A DNA stretch of 7,954 bases from assembly GCF_000746205.1 (NCBI RefSeq), contig NZ_JQKV01000012.1:1-7954 (forward strand), in the 5' to 3' direction. A program made the translations under genes and the position numbers. Of this stretch, positions 1 to 5,212 are shown one piece after another. This DNA is from Halorubrum sp. BV1 (GTDB lineage: Archaea > Halobacteriota > Halobacteria > Halobacteriales > Haloferacaceae). The notes beneath the pieces are model-generated. The model did no database searches. It saw nothing but the letters and a program-made list of their open reading frames with translations, and was not told where the DNA came from. The stretch's first letter is position 1. The number at the start of each line of letters is the position of its first letter.

Positions 1-4
1 GTCC

Positions 5-3000
5 TCAGACGGGCGTGTACCCGTCCTCGGTCTCCATGATGAGCCCCTTCTCCGAGACCGCGTACTCCAGCGCCTCTTTCGCCCGTTCCGGGCCCATCAG
101 GTCTCGGTCGATGGACGCCGCGACCACGATCTCGCGCTCCTCCAGGGCGATGCCGCGCTGCTCCAGGAGCTCGACGAGACGGCGGGCGTCGGCGAGCATC
201 CCTTCCGCGTCCTCGGGAACGCTGCTGGTCGTGTCGTCCTCGTCGTCGCGCGGAGCGAGGTCGTCCACGACGTCGGGAACCTGGCCGCCGTCGGCCTCGG
301 CCTCGGCCTGTGTGGGCGTCTCGTCCAGTTGTCCCTGCGCGTCTCCCGGTTCCTCGCCCTCGGTGTGGCCGACGCCCTGCTGGATGGTCTGGACGTCTGT
401 GAGCCCCGCGACGGGAGCGAGCTTCCGGGTGCCGTCGTAGTCGTCGTCGTAGACCTCGGCGTTCTCCACGACGACTGTCTCGCCCTCCAGGTCCTCCAGG
501 CGGGCGCTCCAGTCCTCTTCCCACGTCTTCAGGTCCATCGCTCCAGTAGTGTCCTTCAGGATGGCCTTCACGCCGTTGCCCTCCTCTCCGAGACGCTGGA
601 CAGCCGCGACCTCCGCGGTGACCGTCACGTAGCCCGTGAGCGCCTCAGCGGCGCTGCTGATGGACGTCGCACCGAACGCAGCGCGTTCCTTCTCGACCGG
701 GCTCTCGTCGCCGCTGGTGGCGTCCTCGTCGCCGTCGTCGTCGTCGTCGCCGGCCTCTTCGCCCGGGAAGTACCGCTCGATGAGTCGGGGCGACATCAGG
801 TCCTTCGCGTCCTCGTCGAACCGGATGTACCGCCAGCATCGTTCCTGGGTGTCGCCCGGCGTGAGCTTCCGCGTGCGGGCGCTCTCGACGTCGAGGAGCG
901 CCTGCTGGGCTATCTGCCGTTTGAACCCGTCGGCGCTGGCGACGCGCTCGTCCTGCTCCTCACACATCGCCTTGTAGACGTCGAAGGCGTCGTCCTTCAG
1001 GATGAGATCGCCCTGGTCGGCCTGCTCCAGGTACTCCAGAGCGAACCGGCGAATCGGGTCGCTGGCCGCCTCGTACAGCTCCCGGCGCTCCTTCGGGCCC
1101 TCGGGCATACTGTACTGGCCGTTCGACTCGATGAGCTCCTGAGCGTGCTTCACCGCGAGGAGCAGCAGCCCCTGCATCGCCCTCTCGTCGTCGAGGAGCG
1201 ACTGGGAGATCCCCGGCGTCTTCTTCTTGTGTTTCGGGTTCTCAGGGTCGTAGGCGTCGTTATCCACGAACCGGTACGGCATCTCGATGGGGTACAGCCG
1301 GTCCCCGATCGCGTCGCTCTCCTCGCTGATCCGCGGCGGTTCGTTCGCGCTGAAGAACATCGCCGCCTCGTTCTCGAACTCGTACTGCTTCTCGTACTTC
1401 TCGTTCGCCCGGACGGTGCCGCCGCCGGTGAGGGACTTCAGGATGCTCACGTCCCGGATCTCGCTCACCGAGATGTCGTCACCGACGTTCACGAACGCGC
1501 CCGGGAGGCCGCCCGTGGCGAAGTTGTCGTCGCCGGTGAGGTCCTGGAGCTCCACACTCGCCGCGTTGTCCTCGCCGACGAACCCGCGGAACAGCTGCCC
1601 CATCTGGGTCTTCCCGTTCGACCCCGGCCCGTACGTGATCAGGAAGGCGCGGTAGGGGTGCCCGGGCATCAGACCGTGCGCGAGGTGATCCAGAAGCGTG
1701 TCCCGGTCGGCCTCGCGCTTCGTGATGTCGTCGAGGAACTCCACGACGGGCTCCGGGTCGGCCTTCGCGGGTTCGTAGTCCCACTGGAGGCCGCGAGTGA
1801 ACTTGTACGACGGGTCGTGATCGTGGAGGTCGCCGGTAGCGAGGTCCACGACGCCGTTCCCGACGCAGAGGTAGTGACCGTCCCGAGCGCGGGCGTTCAG
1901 CTCCTCCCGGTGGGTCTGGTGGCGGGCCTGGAGACGCGCGAGGACCTCGTCCTTCTGGCTGCGCGAGTAGTGCGTCCCCAGCTCGCGCTCCAGGACGTTC
2001 GCCACGAACTGCTCGCCCCAGCGGTTGAAGTACCCGCGGTCCTCGTCGTAGACCCAGAGCGTCTCGGACTCGACGACGAACATCCACGAGTACCGGTCGT
2101 CCAGGGCTTCAGCGGCGTAGTACCGCCCCCAGTCGTTCCCCTCTTCGCTGTAGAGGTCGCGGACGTAGTTCCAGGAGACCTCCCACTCGGTCGTCTCCCC
2201 GTCGCCTTCGTCGTCGTCGCCGCCGTCTCCCTCCTGTTCTGCCAGTGCTCGCGCCTCTCCGGGCGGTCGCTTGTGCTCGGGGCCCGACGACGTCTTCGGC
2301 ATCTCCCAGCCGCTCTGACGGGCGTGGTGGATGACCGTCCCGATGGTGCGCCCGCCGCCGCTGCTGGCGTCGCTGATGATGCGTTCGGCGCGTTCTTCAG
2401 CCTCGCTGTCCCACTTGCTCCCCCCACGCGACCAGTCCTCGAACACCGAGAGGGCGGTGTGGTCGCTGCTGAAGAAGTCCGCGAGGGCGAAGCCGATGTC
2501 GCGCCAGGTGTTGTACTCGACGTCGGGATCGACGTGGTCCAGGGCGTCGCGGATGTCATCCTCGTCGAGGAACTCCTCCCGGTTCGCGCGACCGCCGTCG
2601 CTGGCGTCCTCGAAGTCGGCAGACCGTTCCTTCGTCGGGTCCTCACCCGTGACCGCCTTGTGCGCCTCGATCAGCCAGTCCTCGACGTAGTCGCCGGTGT
2701 CGGCGACCTCGTCGCCCGAGCCCTGGAGGCGGTCCCCGGTGAACGTGAAGAACTTCTTCCCGTACGCCTCCACGCCCTCGTGCTCTTCATCGGTGAAGTG
2801 GACGTCGCGCCACCACTCGGGCGGCTCGAAGCCGACGAGCGGGATATGGATGCCCTCGCCCGACGGCGAGAACTCCATGTACGCGTCCTCGTCGAAGAAC
2901 GACTGGAGCGACGGGAGCCAGTCCTTCGGGCGACCGTCCTCGTCGGCGCACCCGTCCAGGTCCAGCGCGCCGTAGACGCCCGGAGCGTGGTCGTCGTTCG

Positions 3001-3223
3001 TGTTCGAGAAGACGTAGCCGATGCCCCACGTCTCGCGCTCCTGCGCGGCCTCGACGGCCTCCTGGAAGGAGTGCCAGTCGTCCGGGTCGGTCCAGCTGAC
3101 GCTGAAGTTCCCACGCCAGTGCGGGCGACGCGGCGCGTCCGCGGACGCGTCCCACATCAACCACTGGTCGCGCTCCTTCAGCTCCTCGGGGATCTCGTCG
3201 GCGGCCACCTCGACCTCAGACAT
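5..3223 (-). CDS. Plasmid/virus-type primase-helicase (prim-pol + SF3/D5 helicase) with OB-like and winged-helix-like tail
   Basis: Likely replication initiator: it would make primers and unwind the element's own origin. In order: an AEP prim-pol domain at about residues 10-190, with the metal motif in ALDLDG (D88, D90), the SGEGIH motif (H126) and KKFFTFTGDR near 156-165; a PriCT-2-like helical domain at about 221-308; a D5_N-like segment at about 350-520; an SF3 ATPase with Walker A GPGSNGKT (532-539), Walker B VNVGDDIS (578-585) and motif C FFSANEPP (623-630). An acidic linker follows, then a beta-rich OB-like region (about 850-945), a second acidic linker and a winged-helix-like end (about 1007-1072). 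At 1072 residues it is longer than usual for P4-type proteins because of this tail. The ATG at 3223 is chosen because GGGGTGGTG lies just upstream. GTG codons at 3232 and 3229 are alternatives, and an in-frame stop just upstream excludes anything longer. Enzyme class is secure; the tail domains are judged by pattern only. Confidence 0.95.
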   Translation of the reverse strand: MSEVEVAADEIPEELKERDQWLMWDASADAPRRPHWRGNFSVSWTDPDDWHSFQEAVEAAQERETWGIGYVFSNTNDDHAPGVYGALDLDGCADEDGRPKDWLPSLQSFFDEDAYMEFSPSGEGIHIPLVGFEPPEWWRDVHFTDEEHEGVEAYGKKFFTFTGDRLQGSGDEVADTGDYVEDWLIEAHKAVTGEDPTKERSADFEDASDGGRANREEFLDEDDIRDALDHVDPDVEYNTWRDIGFALADFFSSDHTALSVFEDWSRGGSKWDSEAEERAERIISDASSGGGRTIGTVIHHARQSGWEMPKTSSGPEHKRPPGEARALAEQEGDGGDDDEGDGETTEWEVSWNYVRDLYSEEGNDWGRYYAAEALDDRYSWMFVVESETLWVYDEDRGYFNRWGEQFVANVLERELGTHYSRSQKDEVLARLQARHQTHREELNARARDGHYLCVGNGVVDLATGDLHDHDPSYKFTRGLQWDYEPAKADPEPVVEFLDDITKREADRDTLLDHLAHGLMPGHPYRAFLITYGPGSNGKTQMGQLFRGFVGEDNAASVELQDLTGDDNFATGGLPGAFVNVGDDISVSEIRDVSILKSLTGGGTVRANEKYEKQYEFENEAAMFFSANEPPRISEESDAIGDRLYPIEMPYRFVDNDAYDPENPKHKKKTPGISQSLLDDERAMQGLLLLAVKHAQELIESNGQYSMPEGPKERRELYEAASDPIRRFALEYLEQADQGDLILKDDAFDVYKAMCEEQDERVASADGFKRQIAQQALLDVESARTRKLTPGDTQERCWRYIRFDEDAKDLMSPRLIERYFPGEEAGDDDDDGDEDATSGDESPVEKERAAFGATSISSAAEALTGYVTVTAEVAAVQRLGEEGNGVKAILKDTTGAMDLKTWEEDWSARLEDLEGETVVVENAEVYDDDYDGTRKLAPVAGLTDVQTIQQGVGHTEGEEPGDAQGQLDETPTQAEAEADGGQVPDVVDDLAPRDDEDDTTSSVPEDAEGMLADARRLVELLEQRGIALEEREIVVAASIDRDLMGPERAKEALEYAVSEKGLIMETEDGYTPV

Positions 3224-3668
3224 GGACACCACCCCGCGAACATTTCAGAGGGTTGGGGTGTGCTGCCCCCGGGGGGTCGGTGTGCTCCCCCCGGGTGTCA
3301 CACCTCCGAGGGCGCGAAACGGCGAGAGCGGGCGCGAGAGTCCAGTTTCCGCACCCCGATAGGTGTGTGTGCTGGGTGTGCTGGGTCCAGACCGAACACT
3401 TTCCCCTGCGGGTGTGTGGGTGCGTACACTCGCCCGCTACGCGATAGTAGCGTTTAGGGGTAGCACACCCAGCACACAGGGGGGTTCCCCCCTGAGTTCG
3501 GCCGGCTCCGGTCTCCTTCCGGCTGTCCTCGTGGGGCGGGGTGTGACACCCCGGGGTGGCACACAGGTGACTCACCCCAGCACACCCGCTGGTCTTCTGT
3601 CGCCAGAGAGGCGACAGTAGGCGGTACAGCTCCTCGTCGAGATCGGCAGTGTCGGTGGTTGCGGTCAT
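3216..3668 (-). CDS. Doubtful Cys/His-rich ORF overlapping the primase start
   Basis: A 150-codon frame whose stop overlaps the primase ATG by 8 nt (ATGTCTGA), the kind of coupling expected of a real upstream gene. The first 30 or so residues (MTATTDTADLDEELYRLLSP...) look like haloarchaeal protein: acidic, then amphipathic. The rest is basic and rich in Cys, His, Thr and Pro, unlike every neighbour, with scattered CxxC pairs (such as LCAGC) that do not form a clean zinc finger. The unusual residues come from GTGTGCT-type repeats and palindromes read in different frames and orientations, so the DNA appears to be conserved for its own structure. Even the plausible RLLSPLWRQ stretch is encoded by a perfect hairpin (3597-3617). 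Either a small regulator overlaps the origin, or this is an incidental open frame. No function is proposed. Confidence 0.35.
   Translation of the reverse strand: MTATTDTADLDEELYRLLSPLWRQKTSGCAGVSHLCATPGCHTPPHEDSRKETGAGRTQGGTPLCAGCATPKRYYRVAGECTHPHTRRGKCSVWTQHTQHTHLSGCGNWTLAPALAVSRPRRCDTRGEHTDPPGAAHPNPLKCSRGGVHV
3257..3299 (+). repeat. Two adjacent imperfect direct repeats of about 21 bp
   Basis: Copies at 3257-3278 and 3279-3299 abut with no spacer and share GGTGTGCTSCCCCCGGG followed by a short G-rich end in GTC. They differ by one substitution and a small change in the G run. Each begins with the GTGTGCT core that recurs through the region. They lie 34-76 nt upstream of the primase ATG, so a bound protein could control primase expression as well as replication. 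Confidence 0.75.
3268..3295. repeat. G/C-only hairpin, 9-bp arms, with the repeat core in its loop
   Basis: CCCGGGGGG (3268-3276) and CCCCCCGGG (3287-3295) are perfect reverse complements around the 10-nt loop TCGGTGTGCT, which contains the GTGTGCT core. In primase mRNA it would sit 45-72 nt before the start codon and would be very stable. It could act as a cruciform in origin DNA or as a leader hairpin. No run of T follows on the minus strand, so it does not look like an intrinsic terminator. Confidence 0.6.
3366..3478. repeat. Perfect 17-bp inverted repeat built from doubled iterons
   Basis: TGTGTGCTGGGTGTGCT at 3366-3382 is the exact reverse complement of 3462-3478, with 79 nt between the arms. 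Each arm contains two GTGTGCT cores spaced 9 bp apart (starting at 3367 and 3376; 3462 and 3471 on the other strand). The 9-bp period would place tandem sites on nearly the same helix face. The arrangement suggests two oppositely oriented dimer or oligomer loading sites. Confidence 0.7.
3435..3452. repeat. Hairpin, 6-bp stem and 6-nt loop
   Basis: CGCTAC (3435-3440) and GTAGCG (3447-3452) are perfect complements around GCGATA. It lies between the arms of the 17-bp inverted repeat, making it the likely tip if those arms pair. Confidence 0.5.
3477..3494. repeat. Palindrome CAGGGGGGTTCCCCCCTG
   Basis: Perfect 8-bp arms around a TT centre. Its left edge touches the minus-orientation AGCACAC core (3471-3477), just as the 3268-3295 hairpin encloses a plus-orientation core. 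Pairing a G/C palindrome with an iteron core twice in the region argues for a composite site. Confidence 0.6.
3538..3564. repeat. Overlapping palindromes (15 nt perfect, 24 nt near-perfect)
   Basis: GGGGTGTGACACCCC (3538-3552) is a perfect odd palindrome. It shares sequence with a second one at 3541-3564, whose 12 base pairs have a single mismatch (A against G) and whose centre is CCCCGGGG. The two are mutually exclusive folds, as seen in sites that switch state or bind two dimers. The TGTGACA core also appears, reversed, in GGTGTCACACC at 3294-3304. Confidence 0.6.
3566..3576. repeat. Odd palindrome GGTGACTCACC
   Basis: Perfect 5-bp arms around a single C, two bases beyond the 3541-3564 palindrome and directly before the last AGCACAC core (3579-3585). 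It has the same size and shape as GGTGTCACACC at 3294-3304, so both could be half-site pairs for one dimeric protein. Confidence 0.45.
3597..3617. repeat. Hairpin with perfect 8-bp stem and 5-nt loop
   Basis: CTGTCGCC (3597-3604) and GGCGACAG (3610-3617) pair perfectly around AGAGA. It closes the iteron and palindrome cluster on the side away from the primase. It also encodes the only part of the doubtful 150-codon frame that looks conserved, so protein-level and DNA-level explanations compete here. Could serve as a single-strand initiation hairpin or protein site. Confidence 0.55.
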
Positions 3669-3729
3669 GTAGTTCGAGTCGGTGACCGCCCGACGCACCG
3701 TGACGTCGGCCTCGTTGCGCAGACCTACC

Positions 3730-3843
3730 GCTAACCAACGAGCGATAGGTTTACGTTGAAGCCGAGAGAAACCCAGATTAGGGACAATGGGGCGGAATCG
3801 ACCGCCCCGGGAGGTTTCTCCCAGGCGAGTTGTGTTGGTTAGC
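3730..3843. repeat. Three nested inverted repeats
   Basis: Outer arms GCTAACCAAC (3730-3739) and GTTGGTTAGC (3834-3843), 10 bp perfect. Middle arms GAGAAACC (3766-3773) and GGTTTCTC (3813-3820), 8 bp perfect. Inner arms GGGGCGG (3789-3795) and CCGCCCC (3802-3808), 7 bp perfect with a 6-nt loop. The centres differ by a few bases, so they nest without being one simple palindrome, but they could still stack into one long bulged stem. The inner hairpin might end transcription arriving from the three-gene minus operon, though no T run follows it. An extended RNA or cruciform structure is equally possible. Confidence 0.65.
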
Positions 3844-3878
3844 TCTGTTTGTGTACCGAGACGTATCCACGACATCCT

Positions 3879-3884
3879 CTTAAA
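3879..3884 (-). promoter_or_regulatory. Possible TATA box for primase transcription
   Basis: Reads TTTAAG on the minus strand, close to the haloarchaeal TATA consensus, inside the small palindrome CTTAAACGTAAG. Initiation about 25 nt downstream, near 3855, would give a long leader carrying the nested inverted repeats before the doubtful frame and the primase. Based on motif and position only. Confidence 0.3.
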
Positions 3885-3931
3885 CGTAAGGTGTCCCTCC
3901 TTCCGATACCGGCGCGACCGTACGACACAGG

Positions 3932-4285
3932 TCATGCATCGGCCTCTTCAGGGGATCTCGGCAGCTGCTGTTCGGTCGGGATGAAGCACGTGATCACCGT
4001 GGAGTCGCGCGGGTCGTAGACGTACGCGACGCCGCTCTCAGGGTGGACTCGGGTCGGGTCGTTGATCCGCGCGTCGTCGAGGACGACCTCCTCGGCTTCC
4101 CTGAACTCCTGTCGAATCCGTCCGCGAGGGAACGGTTCGCGCCCGCTGACACGCTCCAGGAAGCGCTCCTCGGCGTGCCGCGTCACCTGGACGTGCTCGC
4201 CGAGATCGTGGTGCGCACCTTCGGCGGCGTCGAGTTCGAGGTAGACGTCCGCGATCCCGGCGGACGGGGAGTATCCCGAGCTCAT
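3932..4285 (-). CDS. Small protein with HAEERFLERV motif, possibly DUF4258/RelE-like
   Basis: 117 residues, last gene of the three-gene minus operon. The core VTRHAEERFLERV (34-46) is followed by a predicted helix (RIRQEFREAEEV), a loop, and paired strands GVAYVYDPRDSTVITCFIP (85-102). This order, a His-Ala...Arg helix and then a beta hairpin that reads like 'visible value, current value', resembles small DUF4258/RelE-fold proteins, some of which are toxins. That is a pattern judgement without alignment. The ATG at 4285 overlaps the previous stop as ATGA (4 nt), which fixes the start. Upstream methionine-containing extensions run through basic, non-haloarchaeal sequence and were discarded. 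The acidic composition fits its neighbours. RNA cleavage or toxicity is untested inference. Confidence 0.85.
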   Translation of the reverse strand: MSSGYSPSAGIADVYLELDAAEGAHHDLGEHVQVTRHAEERFLERVSGREPFPRGRIRQEFREAEEVVLDDARINDPTRVHPESGVAYVYDPRDSTVITCFIPTEQQLPRSPEEADA

Positions 4286-4620
4286 CGGCCCCCACCGTCC
4301 TCGGTCTCTTCGACGGGCTTCCACTGCCCGCTGCGCTTCAGGTCGCGCTCGCTGAGGTAGACCTCGTTGAACGTATTCCGGCTGAGCAGCTTGTAGACGC
4401 GGTGACTCTCCCGAGTCGGGACGTCGTCTCGTTCTCGGACCCAGGAGACGGTGTACTGGAACGTGCGCTCGACGACAGCCCACTCGTCGCCGTCGGCCCG
4501 CTCGTCGCGTCGGGCGTGCCACATCACGAAGCGGTCGCCGCGGTCGAACGCGAACTCCTCCAGGTCGTCGGCCTCGTCGGCGGTGGCGTAGCCGATGCCG
4601 CCTCGGAACTCAACTTCCAT
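4282..4620 (-). CDS. Hypothetical acidic protein, 112 aa
   Basis: Not recognised. Opens with MEVEFRGGIGYATADEAD, then mixed helix and strand: FDRGDRFVMWHARRDER, EWAVVERTFQYTVSWVRERDD (about 46-66, strand-rich with Trp and Tyr), and HRVYKLLSRNTFNEVYLSERDLKRSGQW (about 73-100, likely helical); the end is acidic and Gly-rich. No Cys pairs, signal peptide or membrane segment. The ATG at 4620 has a strong ribosome site GGAGG three bases upstream, lying inside the zinc-ribbon gene, which it overlaps by 11 nt. Its stop overlaps the next start by 4 nt. Such coupling suggests the three products are needed together. Could be the partner (antitoxin or adaptor) of the 117-residue protein, but nothing in its sequence proves this. 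Confidence 0.85.
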   Translation of the reverse strand: MEVEFRGGIGYATADEADDLEEFAFDRGDRFVMWHARRDERADGDEWAVVERTFQYTVSWVRERDDVPTRESHRVYKLLSRNTFNEVYLSERDLKRSGQWKPVEETEDGGGR

Positions 4621-4873
4621 CGTCCTCCTCTTCGTTCGGGACGACCCGGTCGAACGTCGTCGCGCCGCACTGGCCGCAGTGCGTCGGGTGGACGAAGGTC
4701 TCCTTCTCGCAGTCGGTGCACACCCACCGCTTGACGTCCTCCAGGAGCTTCGGGATCTCCTCGACGGGCGTCTCGGGGTCGGCGTTCCAGAGCGCCAGCG
4801 CGATGCCGTTCTGGGGTTCTGGTGACGGTACCTCGCGGTCCTCAGTTGTGTCGTTGGTTTCGTGGATAGACAT
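4610..4873 (-). CDS. Small zinc-ribbon protein, 87 aa
   Basis: First gene of the three-gene minus operon. A disordered acidic start (1-25) leads to a helical part IALALWNADPETPVEEIPKL (24-43) and a zinc ribbon with two CxxC knuckles, C52/C55 and C66/C69, in WVCTDCEKET and THCGQCGATT. It ends in the acidic tail EEEDDGS. Ribbons of this size in archaea usually bind nucleic acid or proteins, so a regulatory or adaptor role is likely but unproven. No Shine-Dalgarno is seen before the ATG at 4873. Instead the start codon is part of a perfect inverted repeat (4873-4891), which suggests repression or autoregulation at the start. Confidence 0.85.
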   Translation of the reverse strand: MSIHETNDTTEDREVPSPEPQNGIALALWNADPETPVEEIPKLLEDVKRWVCTDCEKETFVHPTHCGQCGATTFDRVVPNEEEDDGS

Positions 4874-4891
4874 GTCCGAAAACGCCGGACA
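4873..4891. promoter_or_regulatory. Inverted repeat overlapping the zinc-ribbon start codon
   Basis: TGTCCG (4873-4878) and CGGACA (4886-4891) are perfect arms with a 7-nt spacer; the left arm includes the A of the minus-strand ATG. The same CGGACA unit recurs about 80-115 bp away, so it is a good operator candidate. As RNA it would place the start codon next to a hairpin. Confidence 0.5.
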
Positions 4892-4931
4892 CGGGAGTCA
4901 CAGCCGCTGGAGGAGCCGTACCTGGAGGGGA

Positions 4932-4937
4932 CGTAAA
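4932..4937 (-). promoter_or_regulatory. Possible TATA box of the three-gene minus operon
   Basis: Reads TTTACG on the minus strand, about 60 nt before the zinc-ribbon ATG. Initiation about 25 nt downstream would leave a short leader including the 4873-4891 inverted repeat. A second candidate, CTATAAC near 5160-5167, would give a leader of about 260 nt that spans the spacer. Motif match only. Confidence 0.25.
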
Positions 4938-4967
4938 CCTTGAAGGTCGCCGCCCGAGAATCCAGAT

Positions 4968-5005
4968 ACGGACACTGGTCCGGCCCTGTGAACCGCCGTG
5001 TCCGT
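4968..5005. promoter_or_regulatory. 8-bp inverted repeat ACGGACAC / GTGTCCGT
   Basis: Perfect arms separated by 22 nt. Together with the pair at 4873-4891 it gives four copies of CGGACA or its complement within 135 bp of a divergent control region. This suggests one regulator, perhaps the winged-HTH protein encoded at 5237, binding at two places and looping between them. Confidence 0.45.
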
Positions 5006-5024
5006 GCGTACGTGCAACGCTTCT

Positions 5025-5047
5025 GCCCGGTGCTTGCGACACCGGGC
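5025..5047. repeat. Hairpin with perfect 8-bp GC-rich stem
   Basis: GCCCGGTG (5025-5032) and CACCGGGC (5040-5047) pair perfectly around CTTGCGA. It is isolated in non-coding DNA, with CTTTGCCCC after it on the plus strand. Possible uses are a terminator, part of a small RNA, or a cruciform. The short T run is weak for a haloarchaeal terminator. Confidence 0.5.
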
Positions 5048-5170
5048 GACCTTTGCCCCGACCAATCAGCGACAGCCGACAGTCGCCACTCACGGGCTTC
5101 GTGGACTCGCTTCGTGAGCGGCTGGTCTGCATCGTTACCCCGGTCTTCTCGCTCCAACTTGTTATAGCTT

Positions 5171-5197
5171 TGTGTAACTCAAGCGTTTCACTACACA
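5171..5197. promoter_or_regulatory. Spaced inverted repeat TGTGTA / TACACA upstream of the HTH gene
   Basis: Six-bp perfect arms, 15 bp apart, so the half-site centres are about two helical turns apart. Ends a few bases before the putative TATA of the plus-strand operon, where an activator or repressor dimer would sit. Chance occurrence of arms this short is possible. Confidence 0.35.
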
Positions 5198-5202
5198 GGG
5201 CC

Positions 5203-5212
5203 AAAGAATAAG
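5203..5212 (+). promoter_or_regulatory. Probable TATA-like promoter of the HTH-ATPase operon
   Basis: AAAGAATAAG is the most AT-rich run in the area and is centred about 28 nt before the ATG at 5237, the spacing expected for a leaderless haloarchaeal transcript. GAGGGAGG follows, but is too far (17 nt or more) from the ATG to be a normal ribosome site. A short CCCG...CGGG pair (5220-5233) lies at the presumed initiation point. Confidence 0.5.

Larger units (their letters stand above)
3233..3931. other. Candidate replication origin / structured control region
   Basis: About 700 bp between the primase start and the next gene's stop, without a convincing gene. It holds an iteron-like array (GTGTGCT, seven copies, 3258-3585), at least six palindromes or hairpins between 3268 and 3617, nested inverted repeats at 3730-3843, and a less GC-rich stretch around 3740-3890 with short AT runs that could unwind. 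Origins of P4-like replicons lie near the gene for a combined primase-helicase that binds iterons, which makes this the natural place. The usual haloarchaeal Orc1/Cdc6 ORB element was not recognised. The alternative is a heavily regulated promoter and leader for the primase. Confidence 0.5.

Noticed and set aside
723..752. GTC/GTCGTC trinucleotide run
   Set aside because: It is simply the coding sequence of an Asp-rich linker in the primase-helicase, common in haloarchaeal proteins; no separate role is indicated.
329..3457. 1042-codon plus-strand open frame antisense to the primase
   Set aside because: High GC3 in the real gene removes stops from this antisense frame; the product is Val/Leu/Arg-rich with none of the acidic halophile character, and the minus strand has full primase-helicase motifs.
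3257..3617. CRISPR array
   Set aside because: Repeats are short, inverted and irregularly spaced, with no unique spacers of uniform length and no cas gene nearby.
3233..3931. Haloarchaeal Orc1/Cdc6 origin (ORB) elements
   Set aside because: I looked for the long ORB consensus with its G-string and found only G runs inside palindromes; no orc1/cdc6 gene is in the window either.
3669..3935. Upstream extension of the Cys/His-rich frame to an ATG at 3935
   Set aside because: Added residues are basic and unlike haloarchaeal protein, and the stretch contains the nested inverted repeats and a TATA-like box; it also overlaps the stop of the preceding gene.
4842..5204. 120-codon minus-strand frame in the divergent spacer
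   Set aside because: Ser/Arg/Pro-rich, no acidic bias, no motif, and it overlaps the zinc-ribbon start in another frame; the DNA is better explained as control sequence.
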